Virus record (IMG/VR): IMGVR_UViG_3300005581_000145
Span: 1-22,875 of that record
Reading direction: 5' to 3' (one strand)
Source of the DNA: a virus
DNA: 22,875 nucleotides
In this document: one piece after another, positions 5,599-11,938 of the stretch
How positions within the stretch are numbered: position 1 is the first letter of the stretch
How the letters are laid out: every line of letters begins with the position of its first letter
Made by a program: the position numbers and the translations under genes
Notes under the pieces: generated by a model
Databases searched by the model: none
What the model saw: only the letters and a program-made list of their open reading frames with translations
Told to the model about the DNA's origin: nothing

Positions 5599-7599
5599 TT
5601 AGTCGCCGACCATCCCCATCAGGAGGTCGGCGACGACGGAGCCGGAACGACCCGAGTCCTCGCCGCCGTCGGTCGCTGACTTGACGACGCTCCTTTTCGA
5701 CTCGACGAGTTCGTGGACGCGCTCGTCGATGGTGCCGGAGGCGAGGACGTGCCACGCCGTGACTGATCCTTCCTGGCCCATCCGGTGACACCGAGCGACG
5801 ACCTGATCGACATCTGCGGGCGTCCAGGGCTCTTCGACGAAGATGACGTCCTGCGACGCTGTCAGAGTGTGGCCGGTCGATGCTGCCATGATCGACAACA
5901 CGATCACTGGGGCCTTCTCGACCGAGAGCTCCTGGAAGTCACGCTTGGCTGACTCGACTTCTTCCGGCGACATCTGGCCCTGAATCTTCAAGCCGCCGAA
6001 ACGTTCGGCCAGCTCGTCGACGATGTCCCGGTGGTGGGCCGCAAGGACGACCTTTCGACCGGACTCGACCATCTCTTCGACCATTTCCTCGATTGCCGGG
6101 ATCTTCGCCTTCGCCGCCAAACGTCTCAACGCGCTGACCCGGACAAGATGCTCGTTCGCCTCAGCAGCGAACCGCGCCCGTACTGCTGCGTGACCTGCGG
6201 GTTTGCCGAGCTCTCGAGCTATCTCAGCAGCTCGATTAGCGGCGTACTCGACGATGTCTTCTTCGGCCTTCCGGTAGTCGAGCATCACCTTCGAGTCCGG
6301 CGGAACGAGCCGCACCGCTGTTTCGACCGGGGCCAGCTCCGGCATCACGTCGTTTTTCGTTCTTCTGACGTAACAAATCGACCGCAGCTTCTCGTTCAGC
6401 TCCGGGAGATTGGCGGCCCCGTCGAGATGCCATTGCCCCCAACGGTCACGGAAGGCGTTGCAGTAACGCTTGTAGAAGGCCCACCGGCCACCGAAGTCGT
6501 CGATGCGGCCCAATATCTCGAGCTGCGAAGCGTATTCAGCTGGCTTGTTCGTGATTGGAGTCCCGGTCAGGCAGAGAACCAGGCCCGGAGCTCGACGTGC
6601 GACCTTGATCGCAGCCTTCGTTCGAGCAGCGTCGTAGTTCTTCGCTGCGTGACTCTCGTCGAAGATGTAGCTGGGGAAGCCGGAGAGCAGCTCGGCGTGG
6701 GAGCTGAGGTTGGGCCACCCGACAATCACGAGGTCGATTCCGTCGAGTGATCCCGGGTCTTTCCGGCCTTGGATCACCTTCCACGTCTTACCCGGAAGCC
6801 ATTTGTCGAGTTCTCGGCCCCAGTTGAGTACAAGCGTTGCCGGACAGACCACGACCGCTGGCCACGAAGTCACGCCCTGCTGCGCTGCCGCTTCAAGGGC
6901 CACGAGCGATTGGATCGTCTTCCCGGTTCCCATGTCGTCAGCGAGGAACGCTCGCCGGGCTTCGACGACGTACTTGATGCCGGCCCGCTGGAAGTTCTTC
7001 AGCTGGCCGCCGATGCCGGGGACTTCAATGTCAGCATCAAGCGCTCTTGAAGCGTCAATCGACTCCTTCTGCCGGCGTGATGCTGCATCAGCGAGCTCTT
7101 CGACAGCTGGCTCAGCGTCGAAACCAAAACGTGCGCACAAATCTCGAACATGAGTCACGGCCGATAGCGGGGCCGAGAAGACACGGGCCTTCTTATCCCA
7201 CGTCACCCCCGGAGTTTTTCGAGCAGCTTCAGCTATCAGCTGGTCGTACCCGAACTCAATCAGCAGCTTCTTCCCGGAAATGCGCAGCCTTTTCTTCCCC
7301 GCCGTGACTCCGCCGGCCAGCGGGATCGGCAAGTTGAAAGTCATGACTTCCGGGGACACCCAGAATGAGCAGTCACGGGCGAAGGCCCGCGCTTCGGCCA
7401 GGCTCTCCATCGGAAGCCGCCAGACCCGTGCGATCTTGTCCCAGCGAGCTCCGTGCATGGCCTTCACTGTGGCCACTTGGTCAGCGTCGTAGGGGAAGTC
7501 CAGGACGAGGTGATCGTCGGCCAGGATCAACTGACTGCCCCCCGACTGTACGATCCTCGCCACGGGCCAATCGTAACGCCCGTACCGCGCAGGCGTCAA
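5599..7599 (-). CDS. SNF2-family helicase with HARP-like N-terminus (SMARCAL1-like)
   Basis: About 660 aa. Residues 15-170 hold two repeats of the form 'fpYDadqvatvKa..garWDkiaRvWrlP' (the second near YDQLIAEAARKTPGVTWDK), which resemble HARP domains of annealing helicases. The SNF2 motor follows: DMGTGKT (Walker A, 222-228), DESH box (314-317), LTGTPI (motif III), and a C-terminal half with STGHTLTASQ and QVVARCHRMGQ (about 599-609, motif VI). It probably remodels or anneals branched DNA during replication or repair. The start is uncertain: TTG 7599 gives 666 aa and GTG 7563 gives 654; neither has a good ribosome-binding site. It lacks the start-associated sequence and carries seven AGTCACG copies. 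It follows the zinc-ribbon gene by 27 bases. Confidence 0.9.
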   Translation of the reverse strand: MTPARYGRYDWPVARIVQSGGSQLILADDHLVLDFPYDADQVATVKAMHGARWDKIARVWRLPMESLAEARAFARDCSFWVSPEVMTFNLPIPLAGGVTAGKKRLRISGKKLLIEFGYDQLIAEAARKTPGVTWDKKARVFSAPLSAVTHVRDLCARFGFDAEPAVEELADAASRRQKESIDASRALDADIEVPGIGGQLKNFQRAGIKYVVEARRAFLADDMGTGKTIQSLVALEAAAQQGVTSWPAVVVCPATLVLNWGRELDKWLPGKTWKVIQGRKDPGSLDGIDLVIVGWPNLSSHAELLSGFPSYIFDESHAAKNYDAARTKAAIKVARRAPGLVLCLTGTPITNKPAEYASQLEILGRIDDFGGRWAFYKRYCNAFRDRWGQWHLDGAANLPELNEKLRSICYVRRTKNDVMPELAPVETAVRLVPPDSKVMLDYRKAEEDIVEYAANRAAEIARELGKPAGHAAVRARFAAEANEHLVRVSALRRLAAKAKIPAIEEMVEEMVESGRKVVLAAHHRDIVDELAERFGGLKIQGQMSPEEVESAKRDFQELSVEKAPVIVLSIMAASTGHTLTASQDVIFVEEPWTPADVDQVVARCHRMGQEGSVTAWHVLASGTIDERVHELVESKRSVVKSATDGGEDSGRSGSVVADLLMGMVGD
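5758..7377. repeat. Cluster of seven AGTCACG heptamers inside the helicase gene
   Basis: AGTCACG or its complement at 5758, 5937, 6648, 6868, 7153, 7303 and 7371, in both orientations. The motif falls in different frames and encodes different residues (Val-Thr, Arg-Asp, Ser-His), so it is not explained by protein sequence. See the findings. Confidence 0.7.
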
Positions 7600-7626
7600 A
7601 CCGACGTGAACCGCCGGCCCGGCCGA

Positions 7627-7785
7627 CTACTCGGCGCAAGCCTCGCAGCCGAAGCCTTCGGGATCGGTCACCTTGTCGGCATCGTCTACCAAGTAGATCG
7701 TTGCACAGTCAAGGCATCGGACACATTCGCAATAGTCCACGGGCGCTTCGCATACTTCGCACATCTCGGTGTTGGTTTTGTCCAT
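7627..7785 (-). CDS. Cys-rich zinc-ribbon miniprotein, 52 aa
   Basis: Start chosen at ATG 7785, preceded by GCCAAGGAGGTC (7790-7801 on the coding strand); the longer in-frame reading has no ribosome site. Eight Cys in 52 residues: C9-x2-C12, C19-x-C21, C24-x2-C27 and C47-x2-C50, enough for two zinc sites. The sequence is acidic between knuckles (YLVDDADKVTDPEGFG). No known family. It sits behind a class I promoter (7830-7858) and directly upstream of the SNF2 gene, with which it may be co-transcribed. Confidence 0.82.
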   Translation of the reverse strand: MDKTNTEMCEVCEAPVDYCECVRCLDCATIYLVDDADKVTDPEGFGCEACAE

Positions 7786-7829
7786 GTCGGACCTCCTTGG
7801 CCATATCAAGGCGTTTCCTTGACATATTC

Positions 7830-7858
7830 ATCATGCCGCAGGGGTGTGACAGGGTCAA
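7830..7858 (-). promoter_or_regulatory. Class I promoter for the zinc-ribbon miniprotein
   Basis: Minus strand TTGACC (7858-7853), 17-bp spacer with GTCACACCCC, CATGAT (7835-7830), then TGTCAAGGAAA. Likely also serves the SNF2 helicase downstream. Confidence 0.83.
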
Positions 7859-7902
7859 GTCATGCGGTCGAAAAATATCTAGAAGATTCCCCGCTTTAAT
7901 GT

Positions 7903-7931
7903 TTGACTTTGACACACCCAATGTGTAGAGT
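7903..7931 (+). promoter_or_regulatory. Class I promoter for the 7972-9775 operon
   Basis: TTGACT (7903-7908), 17-bp spacer with GACACACCCAATGTG, TAGAGT (7926-7931), then TGTCAAGGAAA. Divergent from 7830-7858. Confidence 0.83.
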
Positions 7932-7971
7932 GGTTTGTGTCAAGGAAATAGAAGCCACAAGGAGGCCCACT

Positions 7972-8451
7972 ATGAGCATAGAAACCACCACCATCAACCC
8001 ATGGAGCAACCGAGACGATGAGGTCGCCCGTTGGCACTTCACCGATGAGGACGCCAAGGCCGTTCTACAGGAATGGATCGCACCCGCCACCGTCTCAGTA
8101 CGCACCTTTGAGGGTCGTGGCTCAGAGGGCGATCTAGTGGCCATTGACTTCGGATATGTCGTCATCAACGAGGGCGATCAGATGCGTCGCCTTGAACTCC
8201 GCACGGTGAGTCATGTGTGGATCGCCACCGACGAGGAACTCCCCACCGACGTCCTGGCCTGGATCAAGACCACGGTGGCCTTCAACGAGACCGACGAGGA
8301 CGCCGACGACTTGTTCTCGGTGTGGGTTGAGGGTTGTAGTCATGACGGCTATCTCAGCAAGACGAAAGCATTTGCACTTGCTCAGGAGTTTGCGGCAGAG
8401 GGATACAAAAATGTCGAAGTTCGCAACGAGACCACCTTCACTATCTCCTGA
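7972..8451 (+). CDS. Hypothetical protein, 159 aa
   Basis: ATG at 7972 follows a variant start-associated sequence (core AAGGAGGCC, about 7956-7967). The protein has an acidic N-terminus (MSIETTTINPWSNRDDEVAR), a middle with VAIDFGYVVINEGDQMRRLE, and a C-terminal segment SKTKAFALAQEFAAEGYKNV that looks like an alpha-beta unit. No family recognised. First gene of a six-gene plus-strand unit under the class I promoter at 7903-7931. Confidence 0.83.
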   Translation: MSIETTTINPWSNRDDEVARWHFTDEDAKAVLQEWIAPATVSVRTFEGRGSEGDLVAIDFGYVVINEGDQMRRLELRTVSHVWIATDEELPTDVLAWIKTTVAFNETDEDADDLFSVWVEGCSHDGYLSKTKAFALAQEFAAEGYKNVEVRNETTFTIS

Positions 8452-8522
8452 ACTTGACACGGCACGCCGTTAGGCGTCAGACTGATCTAGTCAATGAATA
8501 CCAACGACCAAGGAGGTCACCT

Positions 8523-8750
8523 ATGAATGATTACAAACCGATAACTAACAACGACCGCGCAGATCGTGCCGGACGGTTGATTACGGCCTACGAGCCCGGA
8601 TCTGCCGATCTTTCGGACGAGTCAGTCGTGGGCGATCTGATCGCCGACATCATGCACTTCTGCGACAAGTGGGCACTGGACTTTGAGACGGCGCTTGCGT
8701 CGGCCCACAACCATCACGACGAAGAGGTGAACGATGAAGCCTTTAAGTGA
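8523..8750 (+). CDS. Conserved phage helical protein, 75 aa
   Basis: ATG at 8523 after ACCAAGGAGGTC (8507-8518). The C-terminal half (DLIADIMHFCDKWALDFETALASAHNHHDEE) matches a pattern I know from hypothetical phage and plasmid proteins, 'DLmHw.d..glDFd.AL..A..H'. The function of that family is not known to me. It overlaps the next gene by 17 bases, so the two are translated as a pair. Confidence 0.83.
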   Translation: MNDYKPITNNDRADRAGRLITAYEPGSADLSDESVVGDLIADIMHFCDKWALDFETALASAHNHHDEEVNDEAFK

Positions 8751-8943
8751 GTACGAAGTGAACTGGACGATGCTCTACGACGCCGAGAGTGCCGAGGACG
8801 CCGTCAGGCAGGCCCTCGCTCACTTTGCCGAGATCGCAGCTGATCCCTCGCAAGGCCCGAACATCTTCGTCGTCAGTGCGCCGGCGAGCGTCCGTTACAT
8901 CTTTGCGGACGCAGCATTAGTCGAAAATACAGAAACCGAATAA
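8734..8943 (+). CDS. Small phage protein, YEV-W-DAESAEDAVRQAL type, 69 aa
   Basis: ATG at 8734 inside the upstream gene; AGAGGTG eight bases before it is a good ribosome site. It begins MKPLSEYEVNWTMLYDAESAEDAVRQA, then 'DPSQGPNIFVVSA'. This is the small beta-alpha-beta pattern (YeV.W.i...A.s.eeAa..A......p....FvV) common in phage and actinobacterial hypothetical proteins. Function unknown. Third-party DNA or protein binding cannot be inferred from the sequence. Confidence 0.82.
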   Translation: MKPLSEYEVNWTMLYDAESAEDAVRQALAHFAEIAADPSQGPNIFVVSAPASVRYIFADAALVENTETE

Positions 8944-8970
8944 ACAACAACAACGACCAAGGAGGTCATT

Positions 8971-9348
8971 ATGTGGATAGCAACTCAAGACGGATATTTC
9001 AGTGCGGTACAACACCGCGACAAGCCCGACACGCTCATGGTGCGCGCACGGGACTCTAAAGACCTACAACACATCAGAGATTGGGGCTACGACACGGGCC
9101 GGATCATTGCGATGACCAATGCCGACTATCCGTATCGCATCATCATCAAGAAGGACGAATGGGCGCGGTATCTCGTTAATGCCACCACCGCCATTGACTA
9201 CGTCAACTTCAAGAGCCGTATCCACGAGGTCGACCGACCCCGTGGGGACATCTACCTCAAGGTGTGGCGCGAGCTTCTTCATATTGAGGACGACGATTGG
9301 GATCGTGAACTCGTTGCAGTCGTTGCGGCTGACGAGGACGCTCGGTGA
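8971..9348 (+). CDS. Conserved actinobacterial/phage protein of MWI-x-DG-fS type, 125 aa
   Basis: ATG at 8971 after ACCAAGGAGGTC (8956-8967). Pattern: MWIATQDGYFSAVQHRDKPD, LMVRARDSKDL, TNADYPYRIIIKKDEW, IDYVNFKSRI and KVWRELLHIEDD. I recognise this layout ('WI.T.dGffS.v.......l.vRaR...Dl....dYpyR......W......idY.NFK') as a widespread uncharacterised family of phages and actinobacteria. No catalytic motif is apparent. Its TGA overlaps the next gene's GTG (GTGA, 9345-9348). Confidence 0.87.
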   Translation: MWIATQDGYFSAVQHRDKPDTLMVRARDSKDLQHIRDWGYDTGRIIAMTNADYPYRIIIKKDEWARYLVNATTAIDYVNFKSRIHEVDRPRGDIYLKVWRELLHIEDDDWDRELVAVVAADEDAR

Positions 9349-9545
9349 AGCCGGCATCTCACACCTTCTACGTCGCCGTCAGCGTCCACACGGACGAGGC
9401 CGGCGATGTTGTTGGTTTCGACCAAGAGTGGGGCGGGTCGTATTCCGACTCCATAACCGACGATGGCGATCAGGTTGATGTGGCCGACGACAATGTTCAG
9501 GCGGCCATGGCCTTCGTTGAGACCCTGGGAGTCATAGAGCAATGA
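9345..9545 (+). CDS. Acidic hypothetical protein, 66 aa
   Basis: GTG start in a GTGA overlap with the upstream stop, so it depends on coupled translation. The protein (beginning MKPASHTFYVAVSVHTDEAG) is acidic with a beta-rich front and a short helix at the end (NVQAAMAFVETLGVIEQ). No family known. It ends in an ATGA overlap with the next gene (9542-9545). Confidence 0.75.
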   Translation: MKPASHTFYVAVSVHTDEAGDVVGFDQEWGGSYSDSITDDGDQVDVADDNVQAAMAFVETLGVIEQ

Positions 9546-9775
9546 GCGACAGCCGCTGGCCGTCACGCCACGAGGCCGACATTTGGGACGAGCTCGTCTT
9601 GGCCATTTCTCGACTTGACGACGTCATCAGCCAGTCTTCCGGGTTCCGGGGCCGTCGAAAGGCCAGGCGGCAACGCCGTGACTGGCCAGAGTTCTGGGAT
9701 GCGGTCGACGAACTGACGTCGCTGCTGACCCGGAAGCAGCCCTCGGCCTTAGAAAAGAATGGCCCTCGAACCTAG
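9542..9775 (+). CDS. Basic helical protein, 77 aa
   Basis: Starts in an ATGA overlap. Helical, with a strongly basic stretch (FRGRRKARRQRRDWPEFW) after a first helix (DIWDELVLAISRLDDVISQ). This suggests DNA or RNA contact, though that is only inferred from charge. It carries one AGTCACG site (complement at 9677-9683). Its TAG and the TAG of the convergent gene share the palindrome CTAG (9772-9775). Last gene of the 7972-9775 unit. Confidence 0.75.
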   Translation: MSDSRWPSRHEADIWDELVLAISRLDDVISQSSGFRGRRKARRQRRDWPEFWDAVDELTSLLTRKQPSALEKNGPRT

Positions 9776-10020
9776 AAAAGCTTCGGAGTGTCAGTCACGG
9801 ACTTCAACGAGCCGGCCTCGGCACACGCCCAGTGGGCATACGCAAGCGGTGGGCCTGGATTCCGAGCTGCGGTCGACCCATTCTTCATCCAGCACGTCAC
9901 ACGTTTGGCGGAGCCGGAAGCTGATGGATCAAGACCCTCGCCGCAGAACTCGCACCTATACGGGGAGTCACGGAAAAGGGCCACGGATCGAATATACGAC
10001 CCGTGGCCCTTTCTCGTCAA
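9772..10020 (-). CDS. Cys/His-rich (zinc-knuckle or HNH-like) protein, start uncertain
   Basis: The C-terminal 60 residues look genuine: YRCEFCGEGLDP (C23, C26), then a conserved-looking 'rvTcW' and 'AHWACAE' (H63, C66). The layout C-x2-C...H-x2-C is shared with phage proteins of the 'CyvCGkpLdp....rrvtGWe....C..C' kind. The start is doubtful. TTG 10020 forms a TTGA overlap with the upstream stop, like the gene at 20505. But the first 16 codons then span a perfect terminator-like hairpin (9975-10012). GTG 9984 lies within the hairpin and has no ribosome site. It may be attenuated, or a 5'-eroded gene. Function unknown. Confidence 0.6.
   Translation of the reverse strand: MTRKGHGSYIRSVALFRDSPYRCEFCGEGLDPSASGSAKRVTCWMKNGSTAARNPGPPLAYAHWACAEAGSLKSVTDTPKLF
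9975..10012 (-). terminator. 12-bp hairpin overlapping the start of the Cys/His-rich gene
   Basis: Perfect inverted repeat AAAGGGCCACGG (9975-9986) / CCGTGGCCCTTT (10001-10012) with a 14-base loop. On the minus strand it ends in CCCTTTTCC. It would stop transcription from 10853-10017 before most of the Cys/His-rich gene. Confidence 0.75.
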
Positions 10021-10214
10021 CCTATTCGGCCGGCTAGTCCCGTCGCCCTAATCCGGAGATCCAGGAGACTGTCGGCCACCTCAGAAGCCGCAACGACCTG
10101 ATGGCCCGCGGTGGCGGCAAGTAGCTCGTCAATGCCGGCCACGAGTTGGGCCACGGCGAGGCGGAGTTCGTCCTCTGCTTCGTCCATCACCTGAGCGATC
10201 TCTGTGGCGTTCAC
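10017..10214 (-). CDS. Small helical protein, 65 aa
   Basis: GTG start at 10214 in a TAGTG overlap with the stop of the upstream gene; no strong ribosome site, so it is likely coupled. Almost entirely helical (EIAQVMDEAEDELRLAVAQL, then AGIDELLAATAG) with an acidic front. Possibly a helical bundle or small coiled coil. No family recognised. Third gene of the unit 10853-9772. Confidence 0.7.
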   Translation of the reverse strand: MNATEIAQVMDEAEDELRLAVAQLVAGIDELLAATAGHQVVAASEVADSLLDLRIRATGLAGRIG

Positions 10215-10609
10215 TAACTCACGACCAATGCGGTCAGATCAACGTTGGCCTCGATGCGATGGTTCGTCCTAATGCGATCAACAATGTCAATCGGCATCGG
10301 GAGCGATCGGAGTTCTTTGATCTTGTCCACGATCACCGATGTTAGTTGGTCGCCGATCAGGAGACCAAGAAATGCGTCCCATCCGTCGTTGTTACTTATG
10401 TCAATGACCGACAGACCGTCGAAGATCAGTCCGGTCCGATTATGAGACGGCCCGTACTTCAACATCTCAACGATCATGTTGTCGCCGACCGGTTCGCGCA
10501 CCGAGCGTTCTGCGCGGTCTTCATCGGAGCCGACGATGTCAGTCCAGACCATCGCTGTGTCGGACGTGGGTCGGTAAGAGAACGTGAGTCTTACATTGTG
10601 CGCGTTCAT
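10214..10609 (-). CDS. Hypothetical protein, 131 aa
   Basis: Start chosen at ATG 10609, one base after the stop of the upstream gene (10611-10613), with AGGTGGG upstream. The protein starts MNAHNVRLTFSYRPTSD and has a hydrophobic middle (GLIFDGLSVIDISNNDGW, FLGLLIGDQLTSVIVDKI). That part is too polar for a clear membrane helix. No family recognised. Second gene of a unit expressed from the class II element at 10884-10915. Confidence 0.78.
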   Translation of the reverse strand: MNAHNVRLTFSYRPTSDTAMVWTDIVGSDEDRAERSVREPVGDNMIVEMLKYGPSHNRTGLIFDGLSVIDISNNDGWDAFLGLLIGDQLTSVIVDKIKELRSLPMPIDIVDRIRTNHRIEANVDLTALVVS

Positions 10610-10610
10610 C

Positions 10611-10853
10611 TCAACCCACCTGCATGAGTTCGTTGCAACGGCCACAGTAGTAAGCATCGCCGAGGAGTGAGTCCTCGTCGTACTCGTGATCCCATTCTTC
10701 GATGGGGTGTGGGCAACCGCCTGCGGCGATGCGGTCGGCTTCGGCCTTCACATCTGCTTCGTGCATGGCCTTCGCCTCGGCGACAGTCAGACGACGAAAC
10801 TCGCCGTTGATCATTGCCGACATATTTGACATTCCTTCTTGTTTGGTTTCCAT
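10611..10853 (-). CDS. Zinc-finger-like small protein, 80 aa
   Basis: ATG at 10853 after ACCAAGGAGGTC (10857-10868); an ATG just upstream would translate the ribosome site and is rejected. Met-rich N-terminus, a helix (LTVAEAKAMHEADVKAEADRI), then C47-P-H49 ... C70-x2-C73 (YYCGRC), a plausible zinc site split by an acidic linker. No known family. First gene of the minus-strand unit and directly behind a class II element. Confidence 0.82.
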   Translation of the reverse strand: METKQEGMSNMSAMINGEFRRLTVAEAKAMHEADVKAEADRIAAGGCPHPIEEWDHEYDEDSLLGDAYYCGRCNELMQVG

Positions 10854-10883
10854 ATTGACCTCCTTGGTCATTCGTTGTTGAGA

Positions 10884-10915
10884 GTAGAACGATCAGTAGT
10901 GCGCAAGGTGTGCGC
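10884..10915 (-). promoter_or_regulatory. Class II promoter-like element for the 10853-9772 operon
   Basis: On the minus strand GCGCACAC (10915-10908), exactly 12 bases, then TGATCGTTCTAC (10895-10884). Confidence 0.7.
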
Positions 10916-10921
10916 ACCCCG

Positions 10922-11143
10922 TCATGCGACGGTGGTGACTTCCATCCAGCCCGGTCCGTTGCCTTCAGGGTCGGCCATCAAGATCGCCGCCGTGCCATCG
11001 GTGAACACGATGACGGTGGTCTCGTCCTCATCGCAGTACCAACCGAAGTCTTCTTCGATTTGGCCTTTGTCCAAGTAAGCGACGTGCTTAATGGTTTTGC
11101 CGACGAGTCCGGCGAAGTAGTGCTTCTGCGCTGTTTTGCTCAT
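10922..11143 (-). CDS. Hypothetical protein, 73 aa
   Basis: ATG at 11143 after ACCAAGGAGGTC (11147-11158). It begins MSKTAQKHYFAGLVGKTIKHV and continues with a beta-rich segment (FGWYCDEDETTVIVFTDGTA), then ILMADPEGNGPGW. This 'gk.I..v.y......W.......viiFtDGt...l..D.egNG.gw' pattern is familiar from small phage proteins of unknown role. Single-gene unit behind a class I promoter at 11186-11214. Confidence 0.83.
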   Translation of the reverse strand: MSKTAQKHYFAGLVGKTIKHVAYLDKGQIEEDFGWYCDEDETTVIVFTDGTAAILMADPEGNGPGWMEVTTVA

Positions 11144-11185
11144 GGTGACCTCCTTGGTCTGTCTCGGTGTTTCCTTGACAAACAC

Positions 11186-11214
11186 ATCATGACACATGGG
11201 TATGACATAGTCAA
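11186..11214 (-). promoter_or_regulatory. Class I promoter for the 73-aa gene
   Basis: Minus strand TTGACT (11214-11209), 17-bp spacer with TCATACCCATGTGT, CATGAT (11191-11186), then TTGTCAAGGAAA. A second overlapping TTGACT lies 5 bases further upstream. Confidence 0.85.
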
Positions 11215-11248
11215 GTCAATCGGCCAAAAAGATTTCTGAAAATAATCC

Positions 11249-11286
11249 TTGACAGGCGCACACTTCTGAGTCATAGTATCGTTATC
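11249..11286 (+). promoter_or_regulatory. Hybrid class I/II promoter upstream of the 143-aa gene
   Basis: TTGACA (11249-11254)-N17-CATAGT (11272-11277) makes a class I-like pair. Inside it, GCGCACAC (11256-11263)-N12-GTATCGTTATC (11276-11286) makes a class II element. Both frameworks are superimposed in 38 bases. Confidence 0.65.
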
Positions 11287-11309
11287 ATCTTGACAGGAAG
11301 TGAGTCGGA

Positions 11310-11338
11310 ACAACTCTGACACACCCCCCTGGCACTAT
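11310..11338 (+). promoter_or_regulatory. Degenerate class I promoter for the 143-aa gene
   Basis: ACAACT (11310-11315), 17-bp spacer with GACACACCCCCC, CACTAT (11333-11338). The -35 is weak but the CACACCC position is kept. Second promoter for the same gene. Confidence 0.6.
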
Positions 11339-11372
11339 GAGTAAGTAACCCAAACGACCAAGGAGGTCAACC

Positions 11373-11804
11373 ATGAAAACAACCCATGAAACCCAAATAC
11401 AGTCAGTATCCACCGAGCTCGCCAAGTATGCGACCCAAGCTCTCGTCCTCGCTCGCATCGCCGAGAAGGATGCCAAGGCCGCCGCAAAGCGCGCCCAGGA
11501 CGATGCCATTGAAGCCTTCAAGGCCGCCGGCATCGTCAAGGTTGAACTTGCCGACGAGACCCAAGTGACTCTCGTTGAGTCAGACGGCCGATTGAGCGTC
11601 GACGCAGAAGTCCTCGCCGAACTCGTGCCGAGCAAGGTGTACGACAACCTCACCAAGAAGTCCGTTGATCTTGACGCCTTCAAGGGTGCTGTTGAGTCGG
11701 GCTACATCTCGCAGGACATCGCAGACAAGGCCTCAAGCCTCGTCCCGGTCGCCGCGAGCATCAAGGTGACACCGAAGCCCAAAAAGCCCTCGGTCAAGAA
11801 ATAA
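11373..11804 (+). CDS. Coiled-coil phage protein, 143 aa
   Basis: ATG at 11373 after ACCAAGGAGGTC (11357-11368). Residues about 8-50 form a long Ala/Lys/Glu helix (AEKDAKAAAKRAQDDAIEAF), followed by a short beta unit (IVKVELADETQVTLVESDG) and 'LSVDAEVLAELVP..VYDNLTKKSVDLDAFKGAVESG', then a Lys/Pro tail. The layout resembles uncharacterised phage proteins with an N-terminal coiled coil. Role unknown; the coiled coil suggests oligomerisation. It has two or three promoters in front, which hints at strong or repeated expression. A 9-bp hairpin (11811-11842) follows. Confidence 0.83.
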   Translation: MKTTHETQIQSVSTELAKYATQALVLARIAEKDAKAAAKRAQDDAIEAFKAAGIVKVELADETQVTLVESDGRLSVDAEVLAELVPSKVYDNLTKKSVDLDAFKGAVESGYISQDIADKASSLVPVAASIKVTPKPKKPSVKK

Positions 11805-11810
11805 GCGGTT

Positions 11811-11842
11811 TCGGGGTCGGAGTGCGCACACTTCGACCCCGA
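11811..11842 (+). terminator. Hairpin whose loop is a class II promoter box
   Basis: TCGGGGTCG (11811-11819) pairs perfectly with CGACCCCGA (11834-11842). The loop contains GTGCGCACAC, the upstream box of the class II element serving the next gene. Terminator and promoter are thus interlocked. Confidence 0.65.
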
Positions 11843-11857
11843 CCGATCGTTCTATAA
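11824..11857 (+). promoter_or_regulatory. Class II promoter-like element for the 158-aa gene
   Basis: GCGCACAC (11824-11831), 12 bases, CGATCGTTCTATAA (11844-11857). It is followed 18 bases later by a class I promoter, so this gene has a tandem pair. Confidence 0.7.
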
Positions 11858-11874
11858 ATATCGGGAATAAAGAC

Positions 11875-11903
11875 TTGACAGTCTCACACCCGTGTGTCAT
11901 ACT
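11875..11903 (+). promoter_or_regulatory. Class I promoter for the 158-aa gene
   Basis: TTGACA (11875-11880), 17-bp spacer with CTCACACCCGTGTGT, CATACT (11898-11903), then AGTCAAGTAAA. Good CACA-CCC-TGTG dyad. Confidence 0.87.
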
Positions 11904-11938
11904 GAGTTAGTCAAGTAAACAACGCCAAGGAGGCAACT

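Noticed and set aside
6031-6750. Long plus-strand open frame (239 codons) opposite the SNF2 helicase
   Set aside because: It lies wholly antisense to a gene with clear helicase motifs, has no ribosome site and has no recognisable protein pattern; high GC makes such shadow frames common.
8455-8483. TTGACA after the 159-aa gene as a promoter for the 75-aa gene
   Set aside because: At N17 the -10 would be TCAGAC, a poor match, and a small ACGCC/GGCGT hairpin sits in the spacer; read-through from 7903-7931 is more likely.
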